Below are positions 16,306-25,500 of a DNA stretch of 64,000 bases, piece after piece (positions within the stretch are counted from its first letter, which is position 1; each line of letters begins with the position of its first letter). The notes below the pieces were generated by a model, which had not been told where the DNA came from, searched no databases, and saw only the letters and a list, made by a program, of their open reading frames with translations. This stretch comes from Anaerolineales bacterium (lineage in GTDB: Bacteria > Chloroflexota > Anaerolineae > JAAEKA01): contig JACKBI010000007.1 in the NCBI GenBank assembly GCA_020634615.1, positions 186,001 through 250,000 of the forward strand. Reading direction: 5' to 3'. Both the position numbers and the translations under genes were made by a program.

Positions 16306-18618
16306 TTACTTGACCGGCTGGGCGCTGCCTCTTTGCTTGCGTAAGATCATGCCTGCTAGCAACGCCAGCCCCGGCGCGGCCAATGCCAGCAAGGCCACGA
16401 CAGGCAGGGTTCCGCCGTTTTCGGCCTGCAAACCGGTCAGTTCCACTGCCGTTGGCGGGCCAGAGGAGACGTCCAGTTTGGCTACGTAGGCATCCCCGAA
16501 ACCGTTGAAGTCGGGATCGAACGCGCCCGCTGTGGTGGGGAAGTCGTCGGAAGAGGTTTGGCCGGTCACGAAAGCATTGCCGGCGCCGTCCAGGGCGATG
16601 CCGTGGCCGTATTCCGCACTGGCGCCGCCCAGGTAAGTCCCATACTCCAGCTCGCTGCCGGACGCGTTCAGCCTGGCTACAACGGCGTCGTAGCTGCCAT
16701 TGTAGCTGGTGTCGAAGGCGCCTGGCGTGATCGGGAAGTCAATGGAATACGTAGAGGCAGTCACATAGGCGCGGCCCGTCGCGTCCAGGGCAAGGTTGCC
16801 GTAGGATTCGCTGCTGCTGCCGCCCAGGTAGGTGGAGTAACCAAGCCCGCTGCCGGAGGCGTTCAGTTTTGCCACGAAGGCGTCGCTGGAGCCACCCAGG
16901 CTGGTGTCGAAGGCGCCTGGGGTGGTCGGGAAGTCGCTGGAGCCGGTAATGCCCATCACGAAAGCGTTGCCCGTCCCATCCACGGCGATACCGTTTCCTT
17001 CCTCCCAGCTGGCGCCGCCCAGGAACGTGGAGTAAACCAACGCGCTGCCGGTCGCGTTCAGCTTGGCAGCGAAGCCGTCGGTGTCGCCGTCAAAGCTTGT
17101 GTCGAAGGCGCCGGGCGTGGTGGGGAAGTCGCTGGACCAGGTATATCCAGTCACGTAGGCGTTGCCCGCTCCGTCGATGGCGATGGCAAAGCAGTGGTCT
17201 TCGACGCTGCCTCCCAGATAGGTCGCATAGTCAAGGTCGCTGCCGGCCGGGTTCAGCTTGGCCACGAAACCCTTGTCAGCGGCGAAAACGTTGGTGGGGT
17301 CGAAGGCGCCCGGCGTGGTGGGAAAGTCGGTGGATTGCGCTCTGCCCGACACGTAGGCCGCACCCGTCCCGTCCACAGCAATGCCGTAGCCGAAATCGCT
17401 GAGGCTGCCACCCAGGAAGGTGGAGTAGACCAGCGCGCTGCCGGCTGCATTCAGCTTGGTAACGTAAGCGTCCCAGCCAGGGCTGTGAGTAGTGTCGAAA
17501 GCGCCCGGTGTGGTGGGGAAGTCGCTGGACCAGGTATAACCGGTCACGAAGGCATTGCCCGACCCATCCACTGCAATGTCGGGGCCGTAGTCATCGTCGT
17601 TTCCGCCGAGGAAGGTGGCATAGACCAGCGCGCTGCCGGCCGCATTCAGTTTGGCCACAAAAAGATCGTTGTCGCCGTTGTAGCTGGGATCGAAGGCGCC
17701 CGGTGTGACTGGGAAGTCGCTGGCTCGCGTGAAACCTACAACGTAGGCGTTAGCATCTCCATCCAGGGCAATGTTTTGGCTGCCGCTGTAGTTACTGCCG
17801 CCCAGAAAGGTGCTGTAAAGAAGGTCGGCGGGGTCGTCGTCTGGCGCGCGGGGAGTCGCCTCGGCCGCGGCAAAGGGTGCGCTGACCTGGAATGCCGCTA
17901 CGCCCGTGGATTGAACCTGCGCGCCGCCGGCCGGCTGCCCGGCCACCTGCAACAGAGGCAACCGTACCTCGCCCGCGCCAGTGGCCACCAGCAGGGCGTC
18001 TCCCTCCAGCGCAGCAGCCTCAGCGCCCTCCACCAGCAGGGCAACCGCGCTCAGATCCGCGCCCGGATCGGCCGTCAGCCGCCAGCCGCTGTCGCCGATC
18101 TCCAGGTCGATACCGGGATAGAGATCGACGTAGCGCACGCCGCCCCAGACCGGGACGTCAGCCCGCCACTGGGATGGGTCGCCGAGGAAGTAGCTCACTG
18201 TGGCGCTGGACGGGGCGAACGGCTCGATGCGCACGTCCGGGCTGCTGCCGGGGAAGGTGAGCTTCAAGGCGGTCAGAGGAGAGGGAGTGATGGGGTGAGA
18301 GGGGGATGGAGAGAAAACGTTCTCGTCTCCCGCTCTCCCGCTCTCCCACTCTCCTCCTCCAACCACCAGCCAAATCGCGTCTGCGGCCAGCCAGGTCGTT
18401 GCGGCGCCCAGGGGCGATCCCCAGGCCTGGAAGCGGGGAGCCTGTCCCGAGCTTGTCGAAGGGGGCCACTGGCCGGCGTTCTCGACCAGTAACAGCGGGC
18501 TTCCGGCTGCCGCGGCAGCCACGTCAGCTTTCGGCGCAGATGGCCCGGCCTGGGCTGCGCCAGGCGCCATAAGCGCGAGAACAAGAAGGAGGGCAAAGAA
18601 CAAGACAATAGGTCGCAC
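16306..18618 (-). CDS. SBBP-repeat secreted protein with C-terminal membrane anchor
   Basis: A 770-residue exported protein. GTG start (AAGGA 7-11 nt upstream) opens a signal peptide (residues 1-25, ending AQA). An N-terminal beta domain (ENAGQWP...DVRIEPF...VWGGVRYVDLYPGIDL) precedes seven SBBP beta-propeller-like repeats of ~56 residues, each with Y[SA]T[FY]LGG, GNAYVTG and DFPTTPGAFD. The end is a hydrophobic stretch LPVVALLALAAPGLALLAG plus RKQR, a membrane anchor. Residues about 86-115 derive from a GA/CT-rich hairpin. It is a paralogue of the next minus-strand gene, which instead ends in an LPLLLRNR tail. Function of SBBP proteins is not known; a cell-surface role is likely. Confidence 0.88.
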   Translation of the reverse strand: MRPIVLFFALLLVLALMAPGAAQAGPSAPKADVAAAAAGSPLLLVENAGQWPPSTSSGQAPRFQAWGSPLGAATTWLAADAIWLVVGGGEWESGRAGDENVFSPSPSHPITPSPLTALKLTFPGSSPDVRIEPFAPSSATVSYFLGDPSQWRADVPVWGGVRYVDLYPGIDLEIGDSGWRLTADPGADLSAVALLVEGAEAAALEGDALLVATGAGEVRLPLLQVAGQPAGGAQVQSTGVAAFQVSAPFAAAEATPRAPDDDPADLLYSTFLGGSNYSGSQNIALDGDANAYVVGFTRASDFPVTPGAFDPSYNGDNDLFVAKLNAAGSALVYATFLGGNDDDYGPDIAVDGSGNAFVTGYTWSSDFPTTPGAFDTTHSPGWDAYVTKLNAAGSALVYSTFLGGSLSDFGYGIAVDGTGAAYVSGRAQSTDFPTTPGAFDPTNVFAADKGFVAKLNPAGSDLDYATYLGGSVEDHCFAIAIDGAGNAYVTGYTWSSDFPTTPGAFDTSFDGDTDGFAAKLNATGSALVYSTFLGGASWEEGNGIAVDGTGNAFVMGITGSSDFPTTPGAFDTSLGGSSDAFVAKLNASGSGLGYSTYLGGSSSESYGNLALDATGRAYVTASTYSIDFPITPGAFDTSYNGSYDAVVARLNASGSELEYGTYLGGASAEYGHGIALDGAGNAFVTGQTSSDDFPTTAGAFDPDFNGFGDAYVAKLDVSSGPPTAVELTGLQAENGGTLPVVALLALAAPGLALLAGMILRKQRGSAQPVK
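18275..18360. repeat. GA/CT-rich inverted repeat inside SBBP gene 1
   Basis: AGAGGAGAGGGAGTGATGGG on one side and CTCCCGCTCTCCCACTCTCC on the other, flanking AAAACGTTCTCG. It is translated in frame as a Gly/Glu/Ser/Pro-rich linker. Similar segments lie at 21068-21153 and 24069-24195 in other secreted-protein genes. Confidence 0.65.
18441..18463. repeat. Dispersed CTTCGACAAGCTC-type repeat inside SBBP gene 1
   Basis: The word CCGAGCTTGTCGAAGGG lies in the coding sequence and is translated as STSSGQ. A variant is at 21234-21256 in the paralogue. I know this word as a dispersed repeat in several bacterial genomes, but I cannot count it here beyond these two copies. Confidence 0.45.
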
Positions 18619-18840
18619 GAATGATCCTTTCTGGGGGTCACGAAGGAGGGATGGACGTTAGCGCTGGGCGGGCGATGCGGCTCGCGGTTGCTCGACTGCC
18701 GACTGCCCCGCCCGGCGGCAGCGCAATTGTAACCGGTTCTGGCTTCCGCGCAAATCGACCCTGTAGCCGACTTCCGCTGGCTGCGGGATCCAGTCGTGTC
18801 GTGGCTGGCGGGCACTGAGCACGTTCTGGCCAGGCCGCTG

Positions 18841-21411
18841 CTATCGGTTTCGCAGCAACAGCGGCAGCCAGCCGCCGTGCGCGCTGGCTACTATGACAGG
18901 TTGAAACCGAGGCGTGGTCCACGAGCCGTCGGTGGTTCGATGCGCATATATGACGAGTTGGTGGTCGCCCGCAGGCACAGCGAAGGTGTTCCATGAAAAG
19001 GTCCAACCGGAGGGCGCGAAGCGGACGCCATACTGAGCAGCAACGTCCGGGCGCGTGATTCCGTAAGCTGCGTTGCCGACAAGCGCGCCGGCGCCATAAG
19101 GGCCGTCCAGGTAGATGGAGACCTTGTCGATTCCAGTCCCCCCTGGGCTGGCCAGGTCGACGGCGAACCCGGAAACAGTGACGATGCCGCTGACGACGGC
19201 GCTTGCCGCGGGCCGTTCGATGGGTGCGACGACCATGGAAACATACGGCGAGAGATCCATCTTGACAACATACACATCCACCCAGATGTCGTGGCTCGTG
19301 TCATATGCGCCGGGGGTGACCGGGAAGTTGTGGGATCGGGTTTCCCCTGCGATGAACACTCTGCCAGACTCGCTGATTGCCAGGGTTCGACCGGTATCTT
19401 CTGCGTTGCCGCCGAGGAAGGACGCATACTCCAGCGCCTCGCCGGATGCGTTCAGTATGACCACGAAAGCGTCGAACCCGTCGTTGTAGCTGGTGTCAAA
19501 TGCCCAGGGCGTTGTGGGAAAGTCGAGGGAATTTGTGGTTCCCACCACATAAGCATCGCCCGCGGTATTCAGCAAGATGTCATCGCCGACATCCACTCTG
19601 TTGCCCCCCAGAAAGACGCCGTAGTCCAGGTTGCTGCCGGTAGGATCCAGCTTGACCACGAACGCATCGGTCGTACCGCCATTGTGTACTTCGCCGATGG
19701 AGCCTGGCGTGGTGGGGAAATCCCTCGACTCGCTATCTCCGGTCACGTAGGCAGCAAAGTCGTCATCAACGGCAATGGCAGCACCGGAGTCGCTCTGGTC
19801 GCCACCCAGATACGTGGAATACACCAAGTCACTGCCGGTTGGGTTGAGCTTGGACACGAACGCATCGGCGCGGCCATTAAAGCTTCGGTCGAAAGCGTCC
19901 GCCGTAGTGGGAAAGTCGCTGGATAAGGTGTACCCCGTCACATACGAATTACCGAGTGAATCGACGGCAATATCGGCGCCATGACCTCCTTCGCTGCCAC
20001 CAAGATACGTGGAGTACTCCAATGCAGTGCCAGATTGGTTTAGCTTCGCCACAAATACGTCTACGATGCCAGCGTGGACCGTAGAGAAAGCGCCGGGTGT
20101 GGTGGGAAAATCACCAGACCAGGTGTAGCCCGTAACGTACACATTGCCGGTATCGTCCAACGCGACTGCAACGCCCTCATCTGCGGCGCTGCCCCCCAAG
20201 AACGTTGAGTACTCCAGAGTGCTCCCGTCCGAACTCAACCGGGCTATGAACGTGTCGAAAGAAGACGGGCTGTTGTGGCTTGTGTCAAACGCTCCTGGCG
20301 TCGTGGGAAAGTCAAAGGACACAGTTCTGCCTACCACCGTCGCCCTGCCTGACTCATCCACTGAGATGTCGCTGCTCCACTCGTAGTCCCATCCTCCCAG
20401 GAAGGTCGCGTAAACCATTGCATCGCCGTTTGGAGTGAACTTCGCAACGAACACCTCATCATCACCGTTATTGCTTGGGTCAAAAGCGCCGGGCGTACTT
20501 GGAAAATCATAGGAGTGCGTGGTTCCTGTGACGTAGGCGTGTTCCGTGTCGTCAGCAGCGATTGCTGAAGGCCATTCAAGGCTCTCGCCTCCAAGGAAGG
20601 TGCCATACAACACGTCGCTCGGGTCATCTTCAGGCTCGGCAGCTCGCGGCAACGGCTGGCCCGCAGGCGCGGTCAGCAGCAGTGACTGTCCATCGCCGCG
20701 CGCGACTGACACCCGGTACGAAAATGCTGCGGCTGGTAAGGCGATCGACCATTGCCCACTGTCCGCGCTCAGTCGCAACTCGTGGCTTTCGATCCGGGAG
20801 TACGCTGCTCCCTCAACCAGCAGCCGAACTTGACCGGTCGCCGCGCCAGGTGTCGCCTCAAAACGCCAGTCACCTTTGCCGCCACCGATCACCAGGTCGA
20901 CGCCGGGATAGAGGTCCGCGTAGCGCACGCCACCCCAAACCGGCACATCAGAATGCCACTTCTCTGGGTCGTTGCCCATGAAGTAGCTGACCGTGGTGGT
21001 CAGCGGGTCGAACGGCTCGATGCGCACGTCCGGGTTGCTGCCGGGGAAGGTGAGCTTCAAAGCAATTTGGGGAGAGGGAGGGAGTGGGCGAGAGGGGGAG
21101 GGGGAGAAGCTTTCCTTGTCTCCCGTGCTCCAACTCTCTCGCTCTCCCCCTCCAGCCACCAGCCAGATCGCGTCCTCGGCCAGCCAGGTCGTGCCGGTAC
21201 CCAGGGGCGAGCCCCAGACCTGGAAGCGGTGAGCCTGCCCTGAGCTTGTCGAAGGGGGCCACTGGCCGGCGTTTTCGATGAAAAGCGCAGATCGCGCGTT
21301 CGCCTCCGGTGCAGGAGACGTCTGTGCTGTAGCTGGCTGGGCAGAGCGAATGCCTGGAGCCAGGAGCATGAGGCTGAGCACCAAACTGAGCATCAATCGT
21401 TGTTTGAACAT
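18841..21411 (-). CDS. SBBP-repeat secreted protein with Ig-like domain and LPLLLRNR tail
   Basis: An 856-residue exported paralogue of the neighbouring SBBP protein. GGAGG lies ~10 nt before ATG 21411. Signal peptide residues 1-28 end in TAQ. The same N-terminal domain (IENAGQWP...VWGGVRYADLYPGVDL) is followed by seven SBBP repeats (Y[SAG][TSV][FY]LGG). Residues about 740-845 form an Ig-like beta domain (VVSGIVTVSGFAVDL). It ends GGWLPLLLRNR, matching the short LPL-type tail of other secreted proteins in this window. A GA/CT hairpin gives residues about 86-115. Tandem duplication followed by exchange of the C-terminal anchoring module is the simplest history. Confidence 0.88.
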   Translation of the reverse strand: MFKQRLMLSLVLSLMLLAPGIRSAQPATAQTSPAPEANARSALFIENAGQWPPSTSSGQAHRFQVWGSPLGTGTTWLAEDAIWLVAGGGERESWSTGDKESFSPSPSRPLPPSPQIALKLTFPGSNPDVRIEPFDPLTTTVSYFMGNDPEKWHSDVPVWGGVRYADLYPGVDLVIGGGKGDWRFEATPGAATGQVRLLVEGAAYSRIESHELRLSADSGQWSIALPAAAFSYRVSVARGDGQSLLLTAPAGQPLPRAAEPEDDPSDVLYGTFLGGESLEWPSAIAADDTEHAYVTGTTHSYDFPSTPGAFDPSNNGDDEVFVAKFTPNGDAMVYATFLGGWDYEWSSDISVDESGRATVVGRTVSFDFPTTPGAFDTSHNSPSSFDTFIARLSSDGSTLEYSTFLGGSAADEGVAVALDDTGNVYVTGYTWSGDFPTTPGAFSTVHAGIVDVFVAKLNQSGTALEYSTYLGGSEGGHGADIAVDSLGNSYVTGYTLSSDFPTTADAFDRSFNGRADAFVSKLNPTGSDLVYSTYLGGDQSDSGAAIAVDDDFAAYVTGDSESRDFPTTPGSIGEVHNGGTTDAFVVKLDPTGSNLDYGVFLGGNRVDVGDDILLNTAGDAYVVGTTNSLDFPTTPWAFDTSYNDGFDAFVVILNASGEALEYASFLGGNAEDTGRTLAISESGRVFIAGETRSHNFPVTPGAYDTSHDIWVDVYVVKMDLSPYVSMVVAPIERPAASAVVSGIVTVSGFAVDLASPGGTGIDKVSIYLDGPYGAGALVGNAAYGITRPDVAAQYGVRFAPSGWTFSWNTFAVPAGDHQLVIYAHRTTDGSWTTPRFQPVIVASAHGGWLPLLLRNR
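21068..21153. repeat. GA/CT-rich inverted repeat inside SBBP gene 2
   Basis: GGGGAGAGGGAGGGAGTGGG on one side and CCAACTCTCTCGCTCTCCCC on the other, around AAGCTTTCC. Same location in the protein as in the paralogue, but the sequence differs substantially. Confidence 0.6.
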
Positions 21412-21610
21412 GTGGCCGTCCCTCCGAAATTGCCAGTGTTGTTCGAGCGTGGCAACTCAAGAGACCTGCGGGCACGCGCTGTCGTTGCCAACAGCTCGCC
21501 CCGCGGGTGGCCGACGTTGCCAAATTCGCGACCGTTGTCCGAAGTGTAGCACAAGTTCGGTCGCGCGAGTAAACGCCGACAGGACTGCACGGGATTGTTC
21601 ACTGGGCCGA

Positions 21611-21667
21611 TTACCGGTGCAGGACCAGCGGCAGATAACGCGTGTAAGTGACGTGCGTCGCCGTGGC
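21611..21667 (-). pseudogene. Orphan C-terminal tail (TYTRYLPLVLHR) without a gene body
   Basis: On the minus strand this reads ATATHVTYTRYLPLVLHR then TAA. At DNA level it is highly similar over about 57 bp to the true 3' end of the LRR protein gene at 22537-22595. No coding body precedes it, so it looks like the remnant of a secreted-protein gene or a duplicated 3' module. Confidence 0.6.
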
Positions 21668-21710
21668 AGCCGCTGTTATCGGGGACATCATTCAATTTGG
21701 CGACAGAGCC

Positions 21711-21739
21711 TTGGTATTCCACCGTGTGGATGCTATAAT
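21711..21739 (+). promoter_or_regulatory. Sigma70-type promoter of the DUF4258/YgiT pair
   Basis: TTGGTA at 21711-21716, 17-bp spacer, TATAAT at 21734-21739. The -10 is a perfect consensus. TAGGAG at 21761-21766 lies downstream, somewhat far (16 nt) from ATG 21783. Confidence 0.7.
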
Positions 21740-21782
21740 GGCTATACAGACCAAATCCAGTAGGAGATGATCAGCCACAACT

Positions 21783-22102
21783 ATGTCATTTGTAGAAGCT
21801 GTTCGTAAGGCTTCTGGAGAGCGGATCCTTTATCTTCCACATGCTCTCGACGCCATGAACTCGCCGGCCGACCTATCACTTCTGACGAGGTACGACAGGC
21901 TGTATTCCGGGGTCAGATGATTGAGGACTATCCTGAGGATGTTCGTGGTCATAGCTGCCTGATCCTTGGTCGCGGCAATCATGATCGTCCGATTCATGTC
22001 GTATGTTCGCCAAAGGATGGTTATCTGGCTATCATCACTGTGTATGTGCATGACGAGCGCCGTTGGGCATCTGATTGGAAAACGCGCAAGGCGCGAGATT
22101 GA
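21783..22102 (+). pseudogene. DUF4258 (RelE/MqsR-like toxin) gene with a frameshift
   Basis: The first frame reads MSFVEAVRKASGERILYLPHALDAMNS and then leaves the family pattern. From about 21866 another frame continues it as GRPITSDEVRQAVFRGQM, then GHSCLILGRG, IHVVCSPKDG and LAIITVYVHD. The two halves together make a complete DUF4258 domain of ~105 residues, a family of small RelE-like putative mRNA toxins. A one-base deletion near 21861-21865 (restoring one base gives MNSRGRPIT) explains the break. It could be a real inactivating mutation or a sequence error. The antitoxin-like YgiT gene follows after 12 bp. Confidence 0.75.
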
Positions 22103-22114
22103 CGGAGGCTTTGC

Positions 22115-22336
22115 ATGTACTGTCTGAATTGCCAGGGCGAGCTGAAACCTGGAAAGACCAGCTACACCATCAACCGGAACGGCTACCATCTGATTATCGA
22201 CGATGTGCCTGCCTTGGTTTGTGAACAGTGTCAGGAACCACTGTTCACGGAGGAGGCAGTGCAGCTTGTCCAGCAGATGATTCGCAGCCTCGATGCACGT
22301 CGCGCGGAACTGACCCTCATTCCAGTGGCAGTCTGA
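22115..22336 (+). CDS. YgiT-type zinc-finger protein (putative antitoxin of the DUF4258 pair)
   Basis: A 73-residue protein with two CxxC pairs (CLNC at residues 3-6 and CEQC near 37-40), the YgiT/MqsA N-terminal zinc finger, ending EEAVQLVQQMIRSLD. It lacks the C-terminal HTH of full MqsA. GGAGG lies 7 nt before ATG 22115. Genes of this type regularly follow DUF4258 genes as toxin-antitoxin-like pairs; zinc-finger domain binding of the toxin is the presumed mechanism. Intact here although the toxin gene is frameshifted. Confidence 0.85.
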   Translation: MYCLNCQGELKPGKTSYTINRNGYHLIIDDVPALVCEQCQEPLFTEEAVQLVQQMIRSLDARRAELTLIPVAV

Positions 22337-22407
22337 TACAATTCGCCTCACAATCAGGACTGGCGGTTGTCTTCAAGGAAGAGGACCGCCAGTCCTGCGC
22401 GTTCCGC

Positions 22408-22442
22408 GACGGACGATCAGCGGCAGATAACGCGTGTAGAAC
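22408..22442 (-). pseudogene. Second relic of the YTRYLPLI tail
   Basis: Minus strand reads RFYTRYLPLIVRR and continues 11 more residues before a stop, with no gene body. The DNA word GATCAGCGGCAGATAACG is shared with the LRR gene's 3' end (22550 region); the 21611 relic has the near-match with GACC at its start. Confidence 0.45.
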
Positions 22443-22509
22443 CGCGGATAGAAAGGAAGCCGCGGATCGGAAGGCTCTGAATCGGCGTCTTCCTCCCAAT
22501 CCGCGGTTC
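22439..22509. repeat. Inverted repeat with GAACCGCGGAT arms
   Basis: GAACCGCGGAT at 22439-22449 pairs exactly with ATCCGCGGTTC at 22499-22509; inside are GCCGCGGATCGG and CTGAATCGGCG. It lies 28 bp beyond the LRR gene stop and resembles the element at 16151-16283, which also follows a minus-strand secreted-protein gene. Confidence 0.6.
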
Positions 22510-22536
22510 TTCTCCGCGGCACAATCTGGTGACCAC

Positions 22537-25500
22537 TTACCGATGCAGGATCAGCGGCAGATAACGTGTGTAAGTAGCCCGCGTTGCTGTGGCAGTTGCT
22601 GTCGCAGTGGGTGTGCCGGTCGCTGTTTGCGAAGCTGTCGCGGTAGGCGTGCCGGTGGGTGTTCGCGAGGGAGTCGCGGTGGTCGAGGCAGTGGCGGTAG
22701 GCGTCCGGGTGGGGGTTGACGACGCGGTTGCCGTCGCTGTGCGCGTGGAAGTCGGCGTGGGAGTAGCCGTCGCGGTCGGCGTGTTGGTTGGCAGCGGCGG
22801 CTGGCTGCACAGACGGCCTGGCCCCTGCCAGTCGGGGACGCCGGCGCGCCAGGCCTGGAAGACCGGGTCGTCCGGTTCGCACAGGCTGGTGTCCGTGAAG
22901 TGGCCGCTCCACAGGTGGTTGAGATTGGTCATGCTGGCCGGCAGTGGGCCGGTTAGTGGATTGTGCTCGACATAAAATCCGGCCAACTGCGTCAGGTCGC
23001 CCAGCGCGGCCGGCAGCGGCCCGCTGAACTGATTGTGCTCCAGATGCAAGGCTTGCAAGCGGCGCAGGTTAGTCAGTTCGTCAGGCAGCGCGCCTGTCAG
23101 CTCGTTGCTGGACAGCGACAGTTGCGTCAGCCGGTCCAGCGCGCCCACGCTGGCCGGCAGCGCGCCGCTGAGCTGATTGTAGCCCAGCCAGAGGTGCTCC
23201 AGGTTGGGCAGATCAGCCAGCCAGCCGGGAAGCGGTCCCGAAAGATCGTTGGACGACAGGAAGAGACGTTGCAAGCGCGTCATGCTGCGTATCTGCGCTG
23301 GCAGCGGTCCGCTGAGCGCGTTGGCCTCCAGCTCCAGCGCGTGGAGGTTGCGCAGGTTTGCCAGCGACGTCGGCAGCGGACCGTGCAACGCGTTTTGGCG
23401 CAGGTTCAGCACACGGAGATTGTTCAGATTGCCCAGGCTGGCGGGCAGTGGGTCAGGGATGCGGTTGAATTGCAGGTCCAGCGTTTGCAGGTTGCGCAGG
23501 TCGCCAATCGTTGCCGGCAGCGGCAGGCTGAGTTGCTTGTTGGCCAGGTTGAGACCGGTCACGGCGCAGCGCGTCCCGCTGGGGAACGCGAGAACCTCCG
23601 CGTAGTTGTCGAGGCCCGACAGCCCGTAAGTCGTCAGAAGTGAGTTGACCGCGGCTTCGTCGCCGGCGTAGCTGCACGTGTTGAAATCGACCCGCAGCGC
23701 GACCTGCCCATCCTCCAGCGGCGCGCGGCTGGCAAGCTCGACGGTGTAGGTCTGCCCAGCCTGCACGGTGACGTTGAGGCGGGATGTGTCTGACCAGTAC
23801 GCGCCGTCATCGTTGCAGCCGCGCGCTTGCAGGTTGCCGCGGCTGCCTTGCCAGATCGCCACCACCGTGTCGTCGTGGCTGCCGACCGTGTCCAGCGTCA
23901 GCATCCCGTCGGACGGCGCCGTCAGCCGGTACCAGAGCGTTCGCTGGTTTACCCCGTCGCCGCACTGCATATCCGGATCATCCGCTGCCACAGTTGCGCC
24001 GCTGGCATCGACCAGCGCGTCGAAAGGAATGCCGCCGATGGCTGTCGCCGCATCGTAGTCGTCGTTGGATGGAGGGGGAGAGAGGGTGACAGGGAGATTG
24101 GGAGAGTGGGAGACAGCGGGAACAGTCGTGTTCGCATCGTCGGCATTCTCTTTCCCTGCTTTCCTTCCTTTCCCTTCCTCCTCTTCATTCCCCGTCCGCA
24201 ACACTTCCACAAAGCTGAAATACTCGTTGCCATCGCCGCGGCTGCGCAGGCGAAAGTCGTAGCCGTCGAGCTGGCTGGCGAACTGCGCGTCGGGCAGAAC
24301 GAAGGTCGTCTCCAGCCATTCACGGCTGTTGGTCTTCTGCACCACCCCGGCGCTCTTGAAGTTGTCGCCGGTTGCGTCGTATTGTAGCTCCCAGGTGTCG
24401 GTTCCATTGTCGTAATACAACACCGACACCGTGACCGGCACTGCGCCGGACCCGTCGATGAAGGCATCATCCACGTCGAAGTACATATCAGGGTTGCCGC
24501 TGGCTGCATCGGTGCGGCGGGCGTAGCGGCCCCATGGATGCGGACCGACATACCATGCTGGCACGCTGTGTCCGCCGGGGGCGTTGTCGTCCTGGCGCAG
24601 CCAGAAATCGAAGTTGCCCCATTGCGGATACCAGCGCGGCGGGTCGGCCGGGTTGGGCGGCAGCGGATCGCGCAGCGCCACCCAGACGCCCGGCGTGGTC
24701 GCGACGGTGACATCGGTGTAACGGTCGGCCAGCCGCAGCGCCCACTGGCGATAGGGATCGTCGGTCGCGATGGTCGCTTTCCCCAGCAGCAGGTAGCTGG
24801 GATGCTTGTTCAGCCCGTTCAGCAGGCTCCAGATCAGGTCGCTGGCCTCGGGGTGATACGACGACTCGCCCTCCCAGCCCACGGGAACCTGTCCGGCGTA
24901 TTGCAGCATCGGGTCGTACTGGCCGGTGCGGCAGACGTCGGGATGAATCGTGGCCGTGTTGGAGCGCACCACCTGGTCGTCGTGATCGGTCACCAGCCGG
25001 TTGTGTTTCAGCCCGATGCCCAGACTGGCAGCGTAATCGGTGATATCTCGTCGTTCCTTGCGGTAGAGATACCAGGGCGCGTATTGCAGCACCATCGGTG
25101 TGTCTTGCCAGGCGCGCTGGTGGATGTCGGTGATGCGATTGACAGTCTGCGTCCACAGGTCGGAAGTCAGCCCCGCCGCTTGCAGGCAGGCGTCCACCTC
25201 GTCGTCCGACTCGGCCGGCATGGTCTCGCCGTAGATGCCGGCAGCGATTTCGATCAGGGCGACGCGCGGGTCGTTGCCGTAGCGCGCCGCGATTGCCTGC
25301 ATGAACGACTCGTAGGCGCTCTGGAACGCAGCGGTCCAGTACATCGGGATGTCTTCGGTGTGCGAGCCGCTGTAGTCCGTCCAGCTGCATGTGACGTAGC
25401 CGTTGCCGGCCGGCCACTCCCCTTGCGCGTTGTTGAACCATTGCGGAACCTGGTTGCCGCCGCAGCAATTGCCCTCGTAGGCCGTGAACGAAAGGGCAAC

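Larger units (their letters stand above)
21412..21782. other. Spacer between divergent SBBP gene 2 and DUF4258 gene
   Basis: Contains a relic C-terminal coding tail on the minus strand (21611-21667) and the promoter of the plus-strand toxin-antitoxin-like pair (21711-21739). The rest (21412-21600) must hold the SBBP gene 2 promoter, but I see no clear -35/-10 pair. Confidence 0.5.

Noticed and set aside
16558..18492. 644-codon open frame opposite the SBBP-repeat gene
   Set aside because: Arises from the repetitive GC-rich coding sequence on the other strand; the product is a periodic Gly/Val/Ala string mirroring SBBP repeats.
18441..21256. STSSGQ segment shared by the SBBP proteins considered as a conserved protein motif
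   Set aside because: It is encoded by a dispersed DNA repeat (GCTTGTCGAAGGG type), so the likeness is at DNA level.
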